NCBI GenBank assembly: GCA_963573305.1 | Contig: OY754329.1 | Coordinates: forward strand, 15,467,200-15,531,199 | Reading direction: 5' to 3' | Source: Pyrrhosoma nymphula | Taxonomy: Eukaryota; Arthropoda; Insecta; Odonata; Coenagrionidae | Length of the DNA stretch: 64,000 nucleotides | The notes under the pieces: model-generated | Told to the model about the DNA's origin: nothing | Database searches by the model: none | The model's input: only the letters and a program-made list of their open reading frames with translations | Program-made: the position numbers and the translations under genes | Shown: piece by piece, positions 22,986 to 34,544 of the stretch | Position numbering within the stretch: the stretch's first letter is position 1 | Layout of the letters: every line of letters begins with the position of its first letter

Positions 22986-23011
22986 TTATATATATATATA
23001 TATATATATAT
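22986..23011. repeat. (TA)n microsatellite
   Basis: Third TA tract of this cluster. Confidence 0.95.
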
Positions 23012-24520
23012 GGAATGGGAAGAATGTTCAACTCTTCAAATATCGGTTTGCTGTTAGATCTGTTACCTTTCCAGACTATGATCTCACTGCCCGTTTTTCG
23101 AGACGAAATATTTTGGTACACAGATGGGTATATCCCCAAAGGATTATGCTATACAGTACATGCGAATAAAAATCACTATAATAAAGGCTTAGTAAAGTTT
23201 CCCTTGCCACAGTTAAACTAAGCTGTCTCAGAATGTAGAAGCTAGAACTTAGCTTACTGCTAAGATAAGGTTTTAAAAAATAACGTTAGTACTCCATAAA
23301 AATCAGCATCATGTCACGACTATTCGCATCGTTCTAATTGACGACTGTGCGACCGCAAACGAAAAATCAGTGCTCTTCCCGCAATTGAGTTTGATTTCGG
23401 TCAGGAATCACGATTCGGTCAGCCAGATTGTGAGCAACTCGTAATCCATGTAGTACGTGCTTCGCACCACGGGAAATGTTTTCGGAGGAGAAATGAGGGG
23501 AACGAAACTATAAAGGCATCATGACACTTTTTTGTAGATTTTCGCAGCTCATTTATTATGGTATCCAGGCTTTTTTTCTGCGATTAATTATTTAATATTA
23601 TGCAACAGTTTCGCTGTGCTATGCTGCCGGCTTCGCCAGGCTTTTAATAACAACAATGGTATTTTTTCTAAATAAATAAACAATTCCAGCAGTTGATGAT
23701 TTTGAGAAGTAAAAACTTAATTTCGAAGAAGTCTCTTCCAGGTATAAGGGAGTTTATAACTATCCTCTCTATTGATGTTATTTGGTCTTTTTTTCTCTTT
23801 CAATCGCCTCCCTTATTAGCCGCGGATAGTAACTGCTTTCTTCGTGTAGTACTCTTGCCGTCTCGATTTCAATGGCGTGACCTTCCTCTTAACGTAGTGT
23901 GCTCAGCCATGGCAGAGTAATACCAGTCTTTCTACCATATTTCACGTTCATGTTCTTTTAATCGGCATCCAATTACTCTCGTTACGTTACGTTCATTGTG
24001 CCAAGTTCATTGCGCTTTCGTTGTTTTTTGGTTACATTTTTTTTAAACCGTTCGATAGGTGGCAATAGTGAGGTTTCTGATGGAGTTTGTTTACGTTTTG
24101 TCACTATCCGCACTTTGTTTACGAATGGTGGGATGGCAGCTTGTGAGGATTTTCATTTGTTGGAATAGAAAAAGATTTATTACTCGACTAAAAATGAATA
24201 AGAGATCTTACTTTGTTCCTGAATGTTCCATAGGATAAGTATTCCGTAACCGTGAGAAAGAAAAACATTTTATGTATGAAGAACAGACAGCTTGTTTAAG
24301 GCTGATGTAAGTACTCCGTTTTATTCTTCACGTTACCGTATAGCAAGGGTTTTCCGTGATTATATTGATATCACATTTAGTTAGCATGGTTATATCTGAC
24401 GGATAAAACCATTAGTTGCATCCTAACTAGCCGTAATTTCCCTCACTTCGAAATGGAAAAAGCGAAGCTACGTCAGTTTAAATTCGACAGTCTTTGGCGT
24501 TATGTAGTGGAACAGCGTTT
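23012..24520. other. Intergenic sequence with one relic repeat arm
   Basis: 23553-23610 (TTATGGTATCCAGG, then CTGCGATTAATTATTTAATA) is a diverged single arm of the palindrome at 52818-52950. Nothing else recognised. Confidence 0.5.
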
Positions 24521-24522
24521 TA

Positions 24523-24728
24523 GTACTTAAATTAAAATGTAGTAGTTGTACTGTCCACTTAAATTTTCATGTAAAATTTTACTCTACACGTGTTTCGACG
24601 TTTCTTAGGGCGTCATCATTAAGTCAGACCTGAGAATGACGCCCTAAGAAACGTCGAAACACGTGTAGTGTAATATTTTACATGAAAATTTAAGTGGACA
24701 GTACAACTACTACATTTTAATTTAAGTA
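24523..24728. repeat. Long inverted repeat with hammerhead-like remnant at the apex
   Basis: Arms 24523-24615 and 24637-24728 are nearly perfect inverted repeats around a 21-base loop. At the inner end of each arm is TGACGCCCTAAGAAACGTC (stem GACG/CGTC), then GAAA, the palindrome ACACGTGT, and A. This is helix II, GAAA, helix III and a GTA triplet. Upstream of the stem the arms read AATGATGA (left, minus strand) and CTGAGAA (right, plus strand), both plausibly decayed from CTGATGA. Confidence 0.88.
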
Positions 24729-24729
24729 C

Positions 24730-25066
24730 GATAGTTTACATTGGGATCGTCTGATTCCATCATTGGCGCATAGTGGCGCCGCGGTTGGCAGTTTCAAAAA
24801 AAGGTATGTACCATGCCGGAGTTGGAAGTCTTCTATCCTTAAATTATAGTATCCTTGGTGAAGCAGATGGTGCCACTTTGATGAATAAACAAATATGGGA
24901 GTCATTTGCTTTTAAAACCATTCCGAAAGCCCTCCAAACGCCACAGGGACGTGGGAATCCTTATTTTGTTCGCGTGCTCTTTACTTGTTCGTCGCGATTC
25001 CTGGTGAGGGCAGCACTGAGTTACGTTAGTAGTGTACGGTTTTTACGCCGGAGCGTACGGTTGTAG
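24730..25066. other. Intergenic sequence, open frame without motif
   Basis: A 97-codon plus-strand frame (24773-25066) shows no recognisable domain. It is not supported as a gene. Confidence 0.35.
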
Positions 25067-25072
25067 TCTAAA

Positions 25073-25357
25073 CCAAGGAGGTTAGAAAAGAAATGGAGGC
25101 GACATACCACTTGATTCTTGAAGCCAATTCCGCCATTGCAGTCGGCAGTTTAGACCTTCATCTGGCTTACGTGTCCGGCGGTCGCGTTCGATTTTCGTCA
25201 AATCTAAGTTAAAAACCACAGGCAAGGCGATGTTTTGTGACTGGTTTGGCAACACCTACTCGGCACAAAATCCTACCCAAGCACCCCTATTCTTGCTTAA
25301 CTTTCGCCCATGATCTTTCACGGTCATGCCTACTCCATTTCATTTTAACCTCCTTGG
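25073..25357. mobile_element. 285-bp MITE with 6-bp target duplication
   Basis: Begins CCAAGGAGGTTAGAAAAGAA and ends with the complement of CCAAGGAGGTTAAAATGAAA, an inverted repeat of about 26 bp or more. Both sides carry TCTAAA (25067-25072 and 25358-25363), a 6-bp target duplication. No coding frame. The superfamily is not clear. Confidence 0.85.
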
Positions 25358-25364
25358 TCTAAAC

Positions 25365-27610
25365 GAGTAATACAGCGAGCGGTGGGGTAGGGAGGAAGTC
25401 CACAGAGGTTCCCACCTCTAGGGTCATCAGAACGTTTTTAATGGTTTCTGTTTCCAAAGTGATCTTTCGTGTCATCCCCTTCGTTTGTCTTATTTTATCT
25501 CATTTGCGCGTGCCCCACGCACACAATTCTCGCGATGGAGGCTTCGTTGTCACCACACTCATCAAGCATCGCCGTCAACATCACCCACCTGCACTCCGCA
25601 CCCACCATTCCCCGCATATCTCATGCAAAATGGAAAGCCGAAACCTTCTCCCAATCAACATTGGCTCACGTGAAATATTGAATGAATGCTTAAATAAATC
25701 CATTTGCTACACTACTTCGCGTTCCCTGGAATCCCCGCAAGAGAAGGATGAACACACACGGGACTTCACTCAGAGGAGCTAAGGGGAGGCCGCGCCAATC
25801 TTCGTTGTGATCGCCATTTCCCACGCCGACAATTTGCATTCCCTTTAACCACTTTGTTCCCGACTCAGTCAACCGACTCCATTGGTCTAATATTTATGAA
25901 TTTTACAAGCGTTTTATTCAGAGAGCTCGTGCGTTGTGACATTATATTTAAATCTTTAATTGTTTAATAGGTTACAGAATCCACGTTGACTAAACAGTGG
26001 CAGGTTTTACTTCGCATAATTTTATTATGTTTGTATTCATGTTTTTAAAATACTTAGTTATTTTTTACAAAATGTCATCTGTACGACGCATGCGGTGAAA
26101 TGCGTTTCGTTTCTGCGAAACGCGTCCTACAAATAATAATTTGTAAAAAGAGACATACTATTTTAATTAAATATTAAATAAAACTTCACATTGGTTAACC
26201 AGTTAGTGAAGTTATCTTATCTTCTCAACTCTTCATAATTTAATATTGGCTTACTCAATTTTCTTATTGAAAGTTCATGAAAGTTACTTTTGGTTATGAG
26301 ATATGTGTTCAATCCTTACATATTATCGTAATCAATATAAATATTACATCATTATATTAATGTTTTAAGTTCTCATGACTGAATAATTGCGGACGCTTAC
26401 AAACCTAATAGGCATAAAATTATCTCAAATAGGTCAAACTGCTGTCTAGAAAAGTTCTATATCGTTGAAAACCAAACCTATCGGGCACTTTGCCATTGGT
26501 GTCATGACCCAATGAATATTATATGATTTAATTTGCGTTATATGTTATTATGGCTGAACAACTGCGGAGGCTGAAGTTGAATACATATTGTAAAAGTTAA
26601 TTTGCCTGAATTATTATCAAATAAGACAACTTATCATTTGTCACTTGTTCTATGCCGTTGAAAAACGAACTGAAAAAGCACTTTTCCGATGATATCGTGA
26701 TATATTTAAGTGTCAATGACCTTTGGAACGTCCCAGAGAGGGAAGCAAGGTATACTTCCGGAAGAGGAGCAAGGACGCACTCCCGTTGCTAGGAGCTGGG
26801 CGACAGGGAGGAAGAAGAGATAGATAAGTGTCGGATGGAATTATTCTTCCTCGTTGACACATGTAGCCCCGTGCTACGTGTTTCGGTTGAGCGCACGATA
26901 AGCTGAAGTTGATGTCAGCGAGAAAAATAAATAAAACCTTCAAAACACGCTGCTTCACGCCTCACGTCTAGAGAATCCCGACGCCTTACCTTCGGAGAAA
27001 TTTAACTTCTTCTTCACTAAATAGGAGGCAGGCAACTGTGGAGTAAATAGGCAAACTGCAAGAGGCATCGAGGCGGAATTTTGTTCCGTGTGGAAGTCCA
27101 CTCTCAAGAGTAGCAAACAAACAAGGAAAAGAACGCGATGATGAAGGTGAGGCGATGGAAAATGAAAACAATTTCCTTTATAACGTTGTTTTTGCAAACC
27201 TAACGGACTAAAGCTTGCGAGATATGAGGACATAAGATTTGATACCTAGTACAAATGACAAAGAAATTGAAATAGTAAAACGTTTACTACATTACTAGAG
27301 ATAAAAGGCGCCTGTGAAAAACAGACATTGGAATTAATAGAGATGTGTCGCCGGTAAGTTGAAGGTGTATAGTTAGTTGTAGGAAGTAAGGAAAATGGAC
27401 GGATGATGTGGAGTCGGTAAATGGTCTGGAAGTTTTGGCTATTTATGTTCGCACGCTTGTGATTTGCAGATTAGCTTCGGGCGGAAAAAGGAAGATGCTG
27501 GAAACGTTTAGCTTTTGCGAAACGAAAACGACAGTGCTGAATAATTATCTCCTAAACAGAATTTAACTTTAAATTTATTAATTAATGTATTTATTGACCA
27601 CGTATAAATA
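25365..27610. other. Intergenic sequence with a diverged tandem duplication
   Basis: 26370-26705 contains two diverged copies of a block of about 180-190 bp. CTGAATAATTGCGG is answered by CTGAACAACTGCGG, and ATCGTTGAAAACC by GCCGTTGAAAAACG. A GCGTTTCG/CGAAACGC hairpin lies at 26102-26123. Frames at 25441-25782 and 26713-27233 have no motifs. Confidence 0.5.
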
Positions 27611-27611
27611 A

Positions 27612-27970
27612 TCTCTTCTTTTATTTTATTGAGGTTTGGTCAATTAAAATTCCTTTATTTCACAGCCAACGTTTCGGCAAATTTATTGCCATCATCAGGG
27701 CTAATTGAAAGCCATAAAACAAAATTAACAACATACTAAATGTGATGTGATATTGGTTAAATTAGTGTACCCGATTATAAAAAATGTACAGTGTAGTTAT
27801 CACCAAAATTGTTATAACAATTGTTATTTTTCTGTTTATACATGTTTATGTTGTTAATTTTGTTTTATGGTTTTTAATAAGCCCCATAGGATGGCAATAA
27901 ATTTGCCAAAACGTTGGAAGTAAAATGAAGGAATTTTAACTAACCAAATCTCAATAAATCAAAAGAAGAG
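27612..27970. mobile_element. Inverted-repeat element with hammerhead-like arms
   Basis: Arms 27612-27734 and 27847-27970 (about 123 bp) are separated by 112 bp. In the left arm, minus strand, CTGATGA (27698-27692) is followed by T, helix II GGCAA/TTGCC, GAAA (27675-27672) and CGTTGGC. In the right arm the core has decayed to ATAGGAT and GAAA to AAAA, while helix II is kept. The outer ends (GACCAAACCTCAATAAA) recur at the motif at 30.3 kb, so both belong to one family. Confidence 0.85.
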
Positions 27971-28232
27971 GTTTAAATTTATTAGCGCTCTGCATTTTTG
28001 GCTTCTCCGTCCGCGTTCGTTGACTTTGGCTGACAATGAAAGCGTATGGAGAAGCCGAAAATGTAGAGCGATTATGGAAAACCTTCGCAAGAATTTTAAA
28101 TTTATTATTCGCCCTCATCAAACCTTTACACATTGATAATGATGATGTTGAACATGCCTAATTGTGATGAAAATACATTACTGCGAATAAAACTGATGAT
28201 CTCAGGCCTGACCTCGTGGAAATTATGGATAG

Positions 28233-28416
28233 CCATGATAAGAAAACCACCTTTGTTATTTCCACAAACTTTCTTACGCTGGCACGACGCGCGTTTCACC
28301 ACACTGTGGCATACTCATGTTCACAGAGCACATAAGTATGCCACAGTGTGGTGAAACGCGCGTCGTGCCGTGTAAGAAAGTTTGTGGAAATAACAAAGGT
28401 GGTTTTCTCATCATGG
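28233..28416. repeat. Near-perfect palindrome with GAAACGCGCGTC at the inner arms
   Basis: Arms 28233-28320 and 28330-28416 (about 88 bp) around a 9-base loop, with very few mismatches. From the apex outward each arm reads CCACAGTGTGG (helix II-like hairpin), TGAAACGCGCGTC (GAAA, CG-rich palindromic helix III, GTC triplet), then GTGCC. The first core segment is not recognisable (AGTATG where CTGATGA would be). Confidence 0.9.
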
Positions 28417-28419
28417 ACA

Positions 28420-30300
28420 GTACTGCGAGTTTTTTTTATAGGAACTGTCCCGTTTTACTCCAGTTGAACAAATACATTGGGACAAAGGAAAAACCAACCG
28501 ATGGTAAGTGAAGATACAGATGGCTTCGCAGGAAATAACACACGGATTCTTTTACTCTCAGCGTAAAAGAAGTTTATGGAAAATTGGAAGACTACTTCAG
28601 TAAAGATAAAAGCAACCATCTTCTCCCTGATCTTCTATCGCTCTCATGAACATAAAACAAGGAAGAGAAAATTTTGATGGGTTCGGCTTACCTCGAATAA
28701 TTAACTTTAAGTCCCATCGAAGTGCGACAGTGAGTAAAGGATCCTTGTGTGACATAGGCTCCAATCAGTTCAATTGAGTACTTTTGCTGAATTTCGTAGT
28801 TGTGTCTACCATGCGCCAAATAGCTTTCATTGTATGGTTTCTGCGTCTACAGTATCATATTCTCCCTCTGCTCTGAACCATGCCGTACGTAATTTCATCT
28901 CCTTTCTCGATCTTTCACACTCACTATATTGAAGGAATATCACAACATCGTTCCAAAAAATCATCGATCTTTATTCCTGAATTCATAATTATAGTAATTA
29001 CGACAACAATTCATCTCAATAAAATGTTCTCCGTAATTGATCTCTTTTAATGTGTTAAATCAGAGATAATTACTGTAGTTCTGATAAAAGAACGGGAGTC
29101 TCACAAAATAATATTTTTCTGGAAAGTAGTATCCGAGATAAAGGCTAAGCAGTAACTTATTCAATTTTGAATGTAAACGAATAAGACAATAGTCGAGATT
29201 TATATGTAAAAGACATTTTTGGCCGACTGCTCTAGCCACTAAACTTAACGAATATCTTCTAATATGTAAAGTGGTATGTAACTGCTCCATTTTGCTCCTG
29301 CAAATTATGACCGAAATCTATTGTAACGAAACTTGCCATTGAAACTTATCGCTGAAAGGTTTGCGATTCTATCGCGAAACATTACAACGGGAAAAACAGT
29401 GACGCACACAGCTCACTGCCGCATGCAGGGAAATGCCCCGTCTTAAATAGCTGGTGGTGGAAGTATACCATCCGAAAACTGTTCGTTGAGGCGCAAGATC
29501 ACATAAAAGAGGTTGAAACTCCTACTTCATCCTATCTTAGGAATGATATCAGCATCCTATCTGAAAACGTCGCGTTTCGTCAAAGGCTTGGTTGGTTTTT
29601 GGTTCACGTGGCCTACGGCAGTAGAATGGAAAGGGAAGTCGGCCGGTTCACCGCCTGTCGGCAAGATCATGGCTACCCTTTTCGTACGCCGACAGCCGTC
29701 AGAGACATTCCAAAATTGACAGCCTGGTCCAACGCTTCGGCGAGGAGCAAACGTTAAGGATTTCTACGTATGAGCATTGGCAGTTGGCTATCCAAGTACT
29801 ATATCATCATATGTGTGCTATTGGGTAATTTATGTAATATGTTTGTTACTTGGTGTGTAGTTCAATTAATTGTACCCCTTGTTAACCCAGTTGGTGACTG
29901 AAGTTGTGATGTGATGGACGTGGAAAATGTGGTTTCTGCCTCGGATTTGTTACACTATCAGTCATTTCAAATTTTGCGAGCCCCTAGTTCAAGTTATGCG
30001 ATCTTTCAGATGCCAGATTTCTATTTTCTCCACTTTCACTGCAAAAGGCTTTATTTTGCGCATAACTCTATCAAACAGAATTTTTCAGCAAGAGCAGAAC
30101 TCAATCACTACCTGTACTACGTACAGTGATCATCTGAGCACAGATCGTAAAATCTATTGATAAGCAATGCGCCATTGTGGATATTAGAAAAAATGTAAAT
30201 TGTTTGACATATGAAGGTGGATTGAAATATGAAACGACACATGCTATACTAATTTAGTTATCCTAGTGTAAATACCACGCAAAAAAGTAGCTCATTTGTT
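28420..30300. other. Intergenic sequence, nothing recognised
   Basis: Mostly AT-rich, with a GC-richer island at 29530-29740. Frames up to 77 codons without motif. Confidence 0.45.
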
Positions 30301-30301
30301 A

Positions 30302-30395
30302 ATTTATGGAGGTTTGGTCATGTATTTTTTTTAAACTCAACTTCGTTTTTCCGCCAACGTTTCGCCTTTTTATTATTGAGGCTTCTTCAGGGGTA
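30302..30395 (-). mobile_element. Hammerhead-like terminal fragment, same family as 27.6 kb
   Basis: Minus strand: CTGAAGA (30390-30384), one extra A, helix II GCC/GGC, GAAA (30363-30360), CGTTGGC, then GACCAAACCTCCATAAA as at the outer end of the 27.6-kb element. A single arm; no inverted partner is seen nearby. Confidence 0.6.
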
Positions 30396-30399
30396 GAGT

Positions 30400-31225
30400 A
30401 CAATTTAAGGAATACAATTGATAATAATTGTAATACTACAAAGATAAAAAAGGTTTCAACCATAAATTTAGTACCTCAAAGGATTAACTTTCTTACTGCG
30501 ACAATGGTAACACAAAAACAAACTCTTCCCCTTAGTAAAAAATCAAACATAAAAAACAAAACCAAAATGGAAAAACAAGCTAAATTTTTGTTAAAAAATA
30601 TAATAAGTGAAAATAAAAGTATTTAAAATTAATAGTATAAAGCATAAAATTAACAAATACATACATCGTAACTTCAAATTTTGAATGTATATTACATATT
30701 TTACAAATATAAAAAAACATATTCGTATTGAAATTCTGGAGAACATTACATATTACATTGAAAAAAAAAACTTTAGTTATAGGAGATCAAATTATGATAT
30801 ATTTTACTTAAATTAACAAATTTATTAATAAGTGTTCAATAACCATTCAAAGAAAAAAAAATAACACGCCCAATTAGTTCAATTCAGCCAGTAATATCAC
30901 GTAGCTTATGATCTCTCCATTGTTTTTGGGTTTTCACCGCGTTGAACTTAGTTGGTGACGACAGTTTCGCAGGTATTACAACTATTAAAAAAGGCGCGGA
31001 AACCTAAGAATCAGCGTTACGTCACGAAGGTAAGTTTTACACTGACCGGCAATTGGGAGAGCTGGCTTCGTCTCCAGGTCAGGTCTCTTTTATCACTTGA
31101 AAAATTTCCACATCTCGGTTTTACATATTTCACCCACATATACGTCTGCGTACCATATTTATATGCGTACTTTGTAAATTAATTATTGTTTAAGGTGGTT
31201 CCACCGTAAAATAACTTAAATGTCA
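30400..31225. other. Intergenic A-rich sequence
   Basis: A-rich on the plus strand. A decayed tRNA-like half (CACTGACCGGCAATTGGGAG at about 31040) matches the arms of the 18.6-kb foldback. No other content recognised. Confidence 0.45.
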
Positions 31226-31227
31226 TT

Positions 31228-32416
31228 TTATTCATACTCTGTCTACTTGTTGTCTTCTATCTGATATGAACAACAAAATAATACCTTTCCACGCTATTTT
31301 ATTCTATAATTGAACTTGAAATTACATGGTGTTCAATGAGGGAATGAGTGAAACACGGGGAAAAATAGTATTTTTCCACAAAATATAAATGCCATTTTTG
31401 CGGGAATCTGTTTTTTAGAAGTAAATAATTCAGAAAAATGTAATAAAAATAAAATATAGGCCTCTTACCACCTTATTTTTTCAGTTATTAGGGAATTACT
31501 GCCGTAATTCAAGCCAAAATGCGGTAATTTATTTATTTATTTCAAAGTCTCCAAAAACTGCACAAAGGCTTATTACATTGGTCGACAAGCAAACTAATAA
31601 ATAGAAATTTCAACAAAATATACCCCTAAAATGTAAAAGATAACAGAGAAATACATTGGAAAGAAAGATTGGTATTGGGATTTATGGACAAGGAGATGGG
31701 ATAGATGGAGTCAACTCGGCAATATGTTTTCTGATGACTGATTTGAAAACGGAGGAGGGTGTGGAGAAGAGGTCAAGGGAGGGTAACTACGAGGCTAGGG
31801 AGTTGAAAGTTTTTGGGATACGGTAGAATAGGGAGCGTTGGGATATTGAGAGTCTGAATTTGGGAATGTCTAGAAGGGAGTTATTGCGTACGGAACGAGG
31901 AGGAACATGAAGAGGAAAGAGAGGAAGAAAGCAGTTGGTACGGAGAGAGCCACTCCAAATGCTACGGAGGAAGTTCATATCGCATAGTACATGACGGAGA
32001 GAGAGGTTTGGGATTGAAAGGGAAGAAAGGATGTATTCTTTTGATAAGTTTCTGAAGGAAGGGATTCGATGGCGGGCAATGGCGAGAAAGAAGTTAATAG
32101 GGCGATTGAGCGTATTTATGGCTGTTGAGCTAGCGGTCGACCACATTGGAGCACAGTATTCTAAAATCGGAAGGAAACATCAAAAAAATACTGTCCGAAG
32201 AGCAAAAGGAAATTCGTAGGAAATGGCGCTCCAGTCGGCTCCTATGACTGGAAAAAAGTGCTCATTTAAAATACATTCGTGGAATAATCTGCATTTTTTT
32301 CTTCCTTACTTTTGGGTTTCTATATAGGTAACGCATTTCATCAGCGAAAGCAGGATTTTTTGGGCAAAATATCAAAAATGTGGAATTTAGTATTTGTTTT
32401 GACTCACACAGTCGCG
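31228..32416. repeat. Dispersed repeat copy A, interrupted by a LINE
   Basis: 31228-31529 and 32213-32416 together match the uninterrupted copy at 45268-45772 in the same orientation and order: TCTGTCTACT, CTGATATGAACAACA, GTGTTCAAT, then CTCCTATGACTGGAAAAAAG and TTTGTTTTGACTCA. The 0.68 kb between them is a LINE insertion. Confidence 0.9.
31530..32212 (-). pseudogene. 5'-truncated LINE inserted into repeat copy A
   Basis: The minus-strand frame 32146-31787 (119 codons) reads LPLFPLHVPPRSVRNNSLLD and SQRSLFYRIPKTFNSLAS, a C-terminus typical of LINE reverse-transcriptase polyproteins (I, Jockey or CR1-like; clade not resolved). A non-coding 3' UTR follows and ends in AAATAAATAAATAAAT at 31530. 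Comparison with the empty copy at 45.57 kb puts the insertion in GGTAATTCGTAGG, with AATT present at both ends as a short target duplication. Confidence 0.85.
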
Positions 32417-32419
32417 GCG

Positions 32420-33935
32420 GAACCTCCTTAACGTCATGCGTGCAAATTTCAAACACAGTGACTTATGTGGGAGAAACAAACCTTTACTTTGATCTCGTGG
32501 CAAAAAAAGACACGTCAATAGACCGAACACACATTTGTACGGAAGAATTCAATTTATCCACGCTCTAGAGCAGTGCCAATATTGAAAGTATTCTCGCCGC
32601 CATACCGACTGCATCGTTCTCCTTTTTGCCGTTCATCTTTTTGTATTATCCACAACAGAAGAATTCCCAAAACCCATTCCGATATCGGGAAAAAGGATTA
32701 TTGACATTTGCGAAATAATTCATTAGTATGAAGGAACTTCGGATTCCAAATATCGGACGAAGGGAGAGTTCAATTATTTTTTAACCCTCGCGTATTTTTT
32801 ATTCACTGCAATCCTTTTGAGAAAACGAAATATAAAACAATTCTCTTGTTGGTTTTTAGGACGCATGCTCATTAAAAATTAATCAAGTTATTTTGCTTGC
32901 ATGGTAAAATTTAAGATATGAGGACAAATTCTCAATGTCACCTTAAAGAAAAATATCCTCCTATATCAATGTTAAACACAAGATACCCTGGCACGCATTA
33001 ATTTTTACATATCTCTCACACACTAAAACATGCAAAGGCCTTGTCCCATGGTGATTTTTTTCGTAATTTCATTCATTCATGTATAAATCCATATTCATTG
33101 AACAAGTTTCATATGCGCGCATATGTTGATGTCACACGCGCAGAAAAAATTCATAAATTCGCCGATGATCGACTGACGGCCTGGAGGAGATTTTTTGTTG
33201 AGATGACATCTATTGAGTATTATAAGAACGGCAAGAACAAAGAAGAAAAGTTTCCACTGAGTCTACGAGCCTAAGTATAGTAATTACAACGATTTAATTA
33301 ATGCTAGAAGTACCAACGGAATTAATTACATGAACAAACGTACTGGCTCACGAAAATGCTCATAGCAATACCAACGCATAAGTTGTCTAATAACAATGGG
33401 TGAATTATTGATTAAATAAAAACAGTTTTTTGCAAAAAATAATCCTGCTTCAGCCATACAATAAAAAAAATCAACAATTCACTCAAATATACGATGCGAT
33501 TGATACAAACATTTCTGGCGTACTTTGATGATGTTTGCTTCTCTTGCTAGGGCACAACCGAAGCACATCCAAGCAGAAAACCCAATCATTGATCGTGTTT
33601 TATCAAGACTGCAAAGAGTTACCTAATTTACAGAAGTTCACAGAATATTGACACGCGTATGCACAGTCCGATTCGGAGAGTATTCACAAATTATTCATGA
33701 AATGAATAAATAATGAAAATAATGAAATAAATAATGAAAACGAATAAATATACAAAACGACACCGGCCTGACAGTTTTATCATATTATTACTGACACTGA
33801 TTACAATATTAATATTATTTAAAACTGCGGACGCAGTGTATGTGAAATAACTGCCTTATATGGCACAAAGTTAACTTAATTTCTTAATAGGAAGGAAAAG
33901 GATAAATTACTTTGTATTATTCCACTAGAGAAATT
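32420..33935. other. Intergenic sequence, nothing recognised
   Basis: AT-rich. A simple AATGAAATAAATAATGAAAA repeat lies at 33700-33745. No gene. Confidence 0.5.
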
Positions 33936-33940
33936 TGTTT

Positions 33941-33989
33941 TATTGTGTCGACATGTTTCACTGCACTGCAGCATCATCAGGACTGAATA
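33941..33989 (-). ncRNA. Hammerhead-type ribozyme motif, best conserved of the window
   Basis: Minus strand from 33989: helix I strand TATTCAGTC, CTGATGA, an extra T, helix II with CTGC/GCAG and loop AGT, GAAA (33959-33956), helix III palindrome ACATGT, GTC triplet, helix I strand GACACAATA. The helix I strands pair as GTC/GAC and TATT/AATA around a 2x2 internal loop. All conserved segments except the spacing (one extra base before helix II) are present. Confidence 0.6.
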
Positions 33990-34415
33990 CAAGATAGTCA
34001 ATTCTGAATATATAGTCACATTTTCTTAATGATTTCGTTAAAACTTCACTCATAATGTGATAAAAAATTAGTAGCAATATTTTTTACGTTGATAAATGAT
34101 CTGAACCTGCGTTTTTTTTGGTTAAACAGCTCCGGCAAAGTGGTTTATCCAAACTTTTCCTTTAATATTTTGCATTTGATCAATTTTTTTCGGTCCCCGA
34201 GTTGAAAATGGCGTATTCACAAATAGTATTCAGGGGAAATTTTAAGAAAACTCAAGGACCATAGCTTCAAATCTGTATTCAAATTTCACTAAATAAAATA
34301 TGCAACTTTATGAGACATCCATATTGTTCAAATCCACAGTTTTCAGGCTCTATTTTGTAGAATCTTTTTATATCCATTTCAATAATGTTTTGTACTTTTC
34401 TACACTTTTTGTTTT
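33990..34415. other. Intergenic sequence, nothing recognised
   Basis: AT-rich. It may include the rest of the element that carries the hammerhead at 33941, but no boundary is visible. Confidence 0.4.
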
Positions 34416-34417
34416 TT

Positions 34418-34540
34418 AAATTCACAACGCGTTTCACCAATTTTTTGCATCATCACCCATGACTCAAAAACCCCCGACTCTAAACACCCAACTTCCCATC
34501 CTCTACCTCCCCATCTTCCTCCACCACCCATTTTAAAATG
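34418..34540 (-). mobile_element. Hammerhead-like motif with C-rich flank, Penelope-type terminus
   Basis: Minus strand: GTGATGA (one change from CTGATGA) at about 34456-34450, a weak helix II, GAAA (34435-34432), helix III palindrome ACGCGT and a GTT triplet. Upstream on the same strand lies sequence whose complement is pyrimidine-rich on the plus strand (34460-34530). The terminus assignment rests on the motif only. Confidence 0.4.
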
Positions 34541-34544
34541 AGAA

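Noticed and set aside
20633..23221. Frames with long Ile-Tyr runs
   Set aside because: Simple translation of (TA)n tracts.
26102..26123. GCGTTTCG/CGAAACGC hairpin followed by GCGTCC as a hammerhead
   Set aside because: It has GAAACGCGTCC but no CTGATGA-like segment in front; only a simple hairpin.
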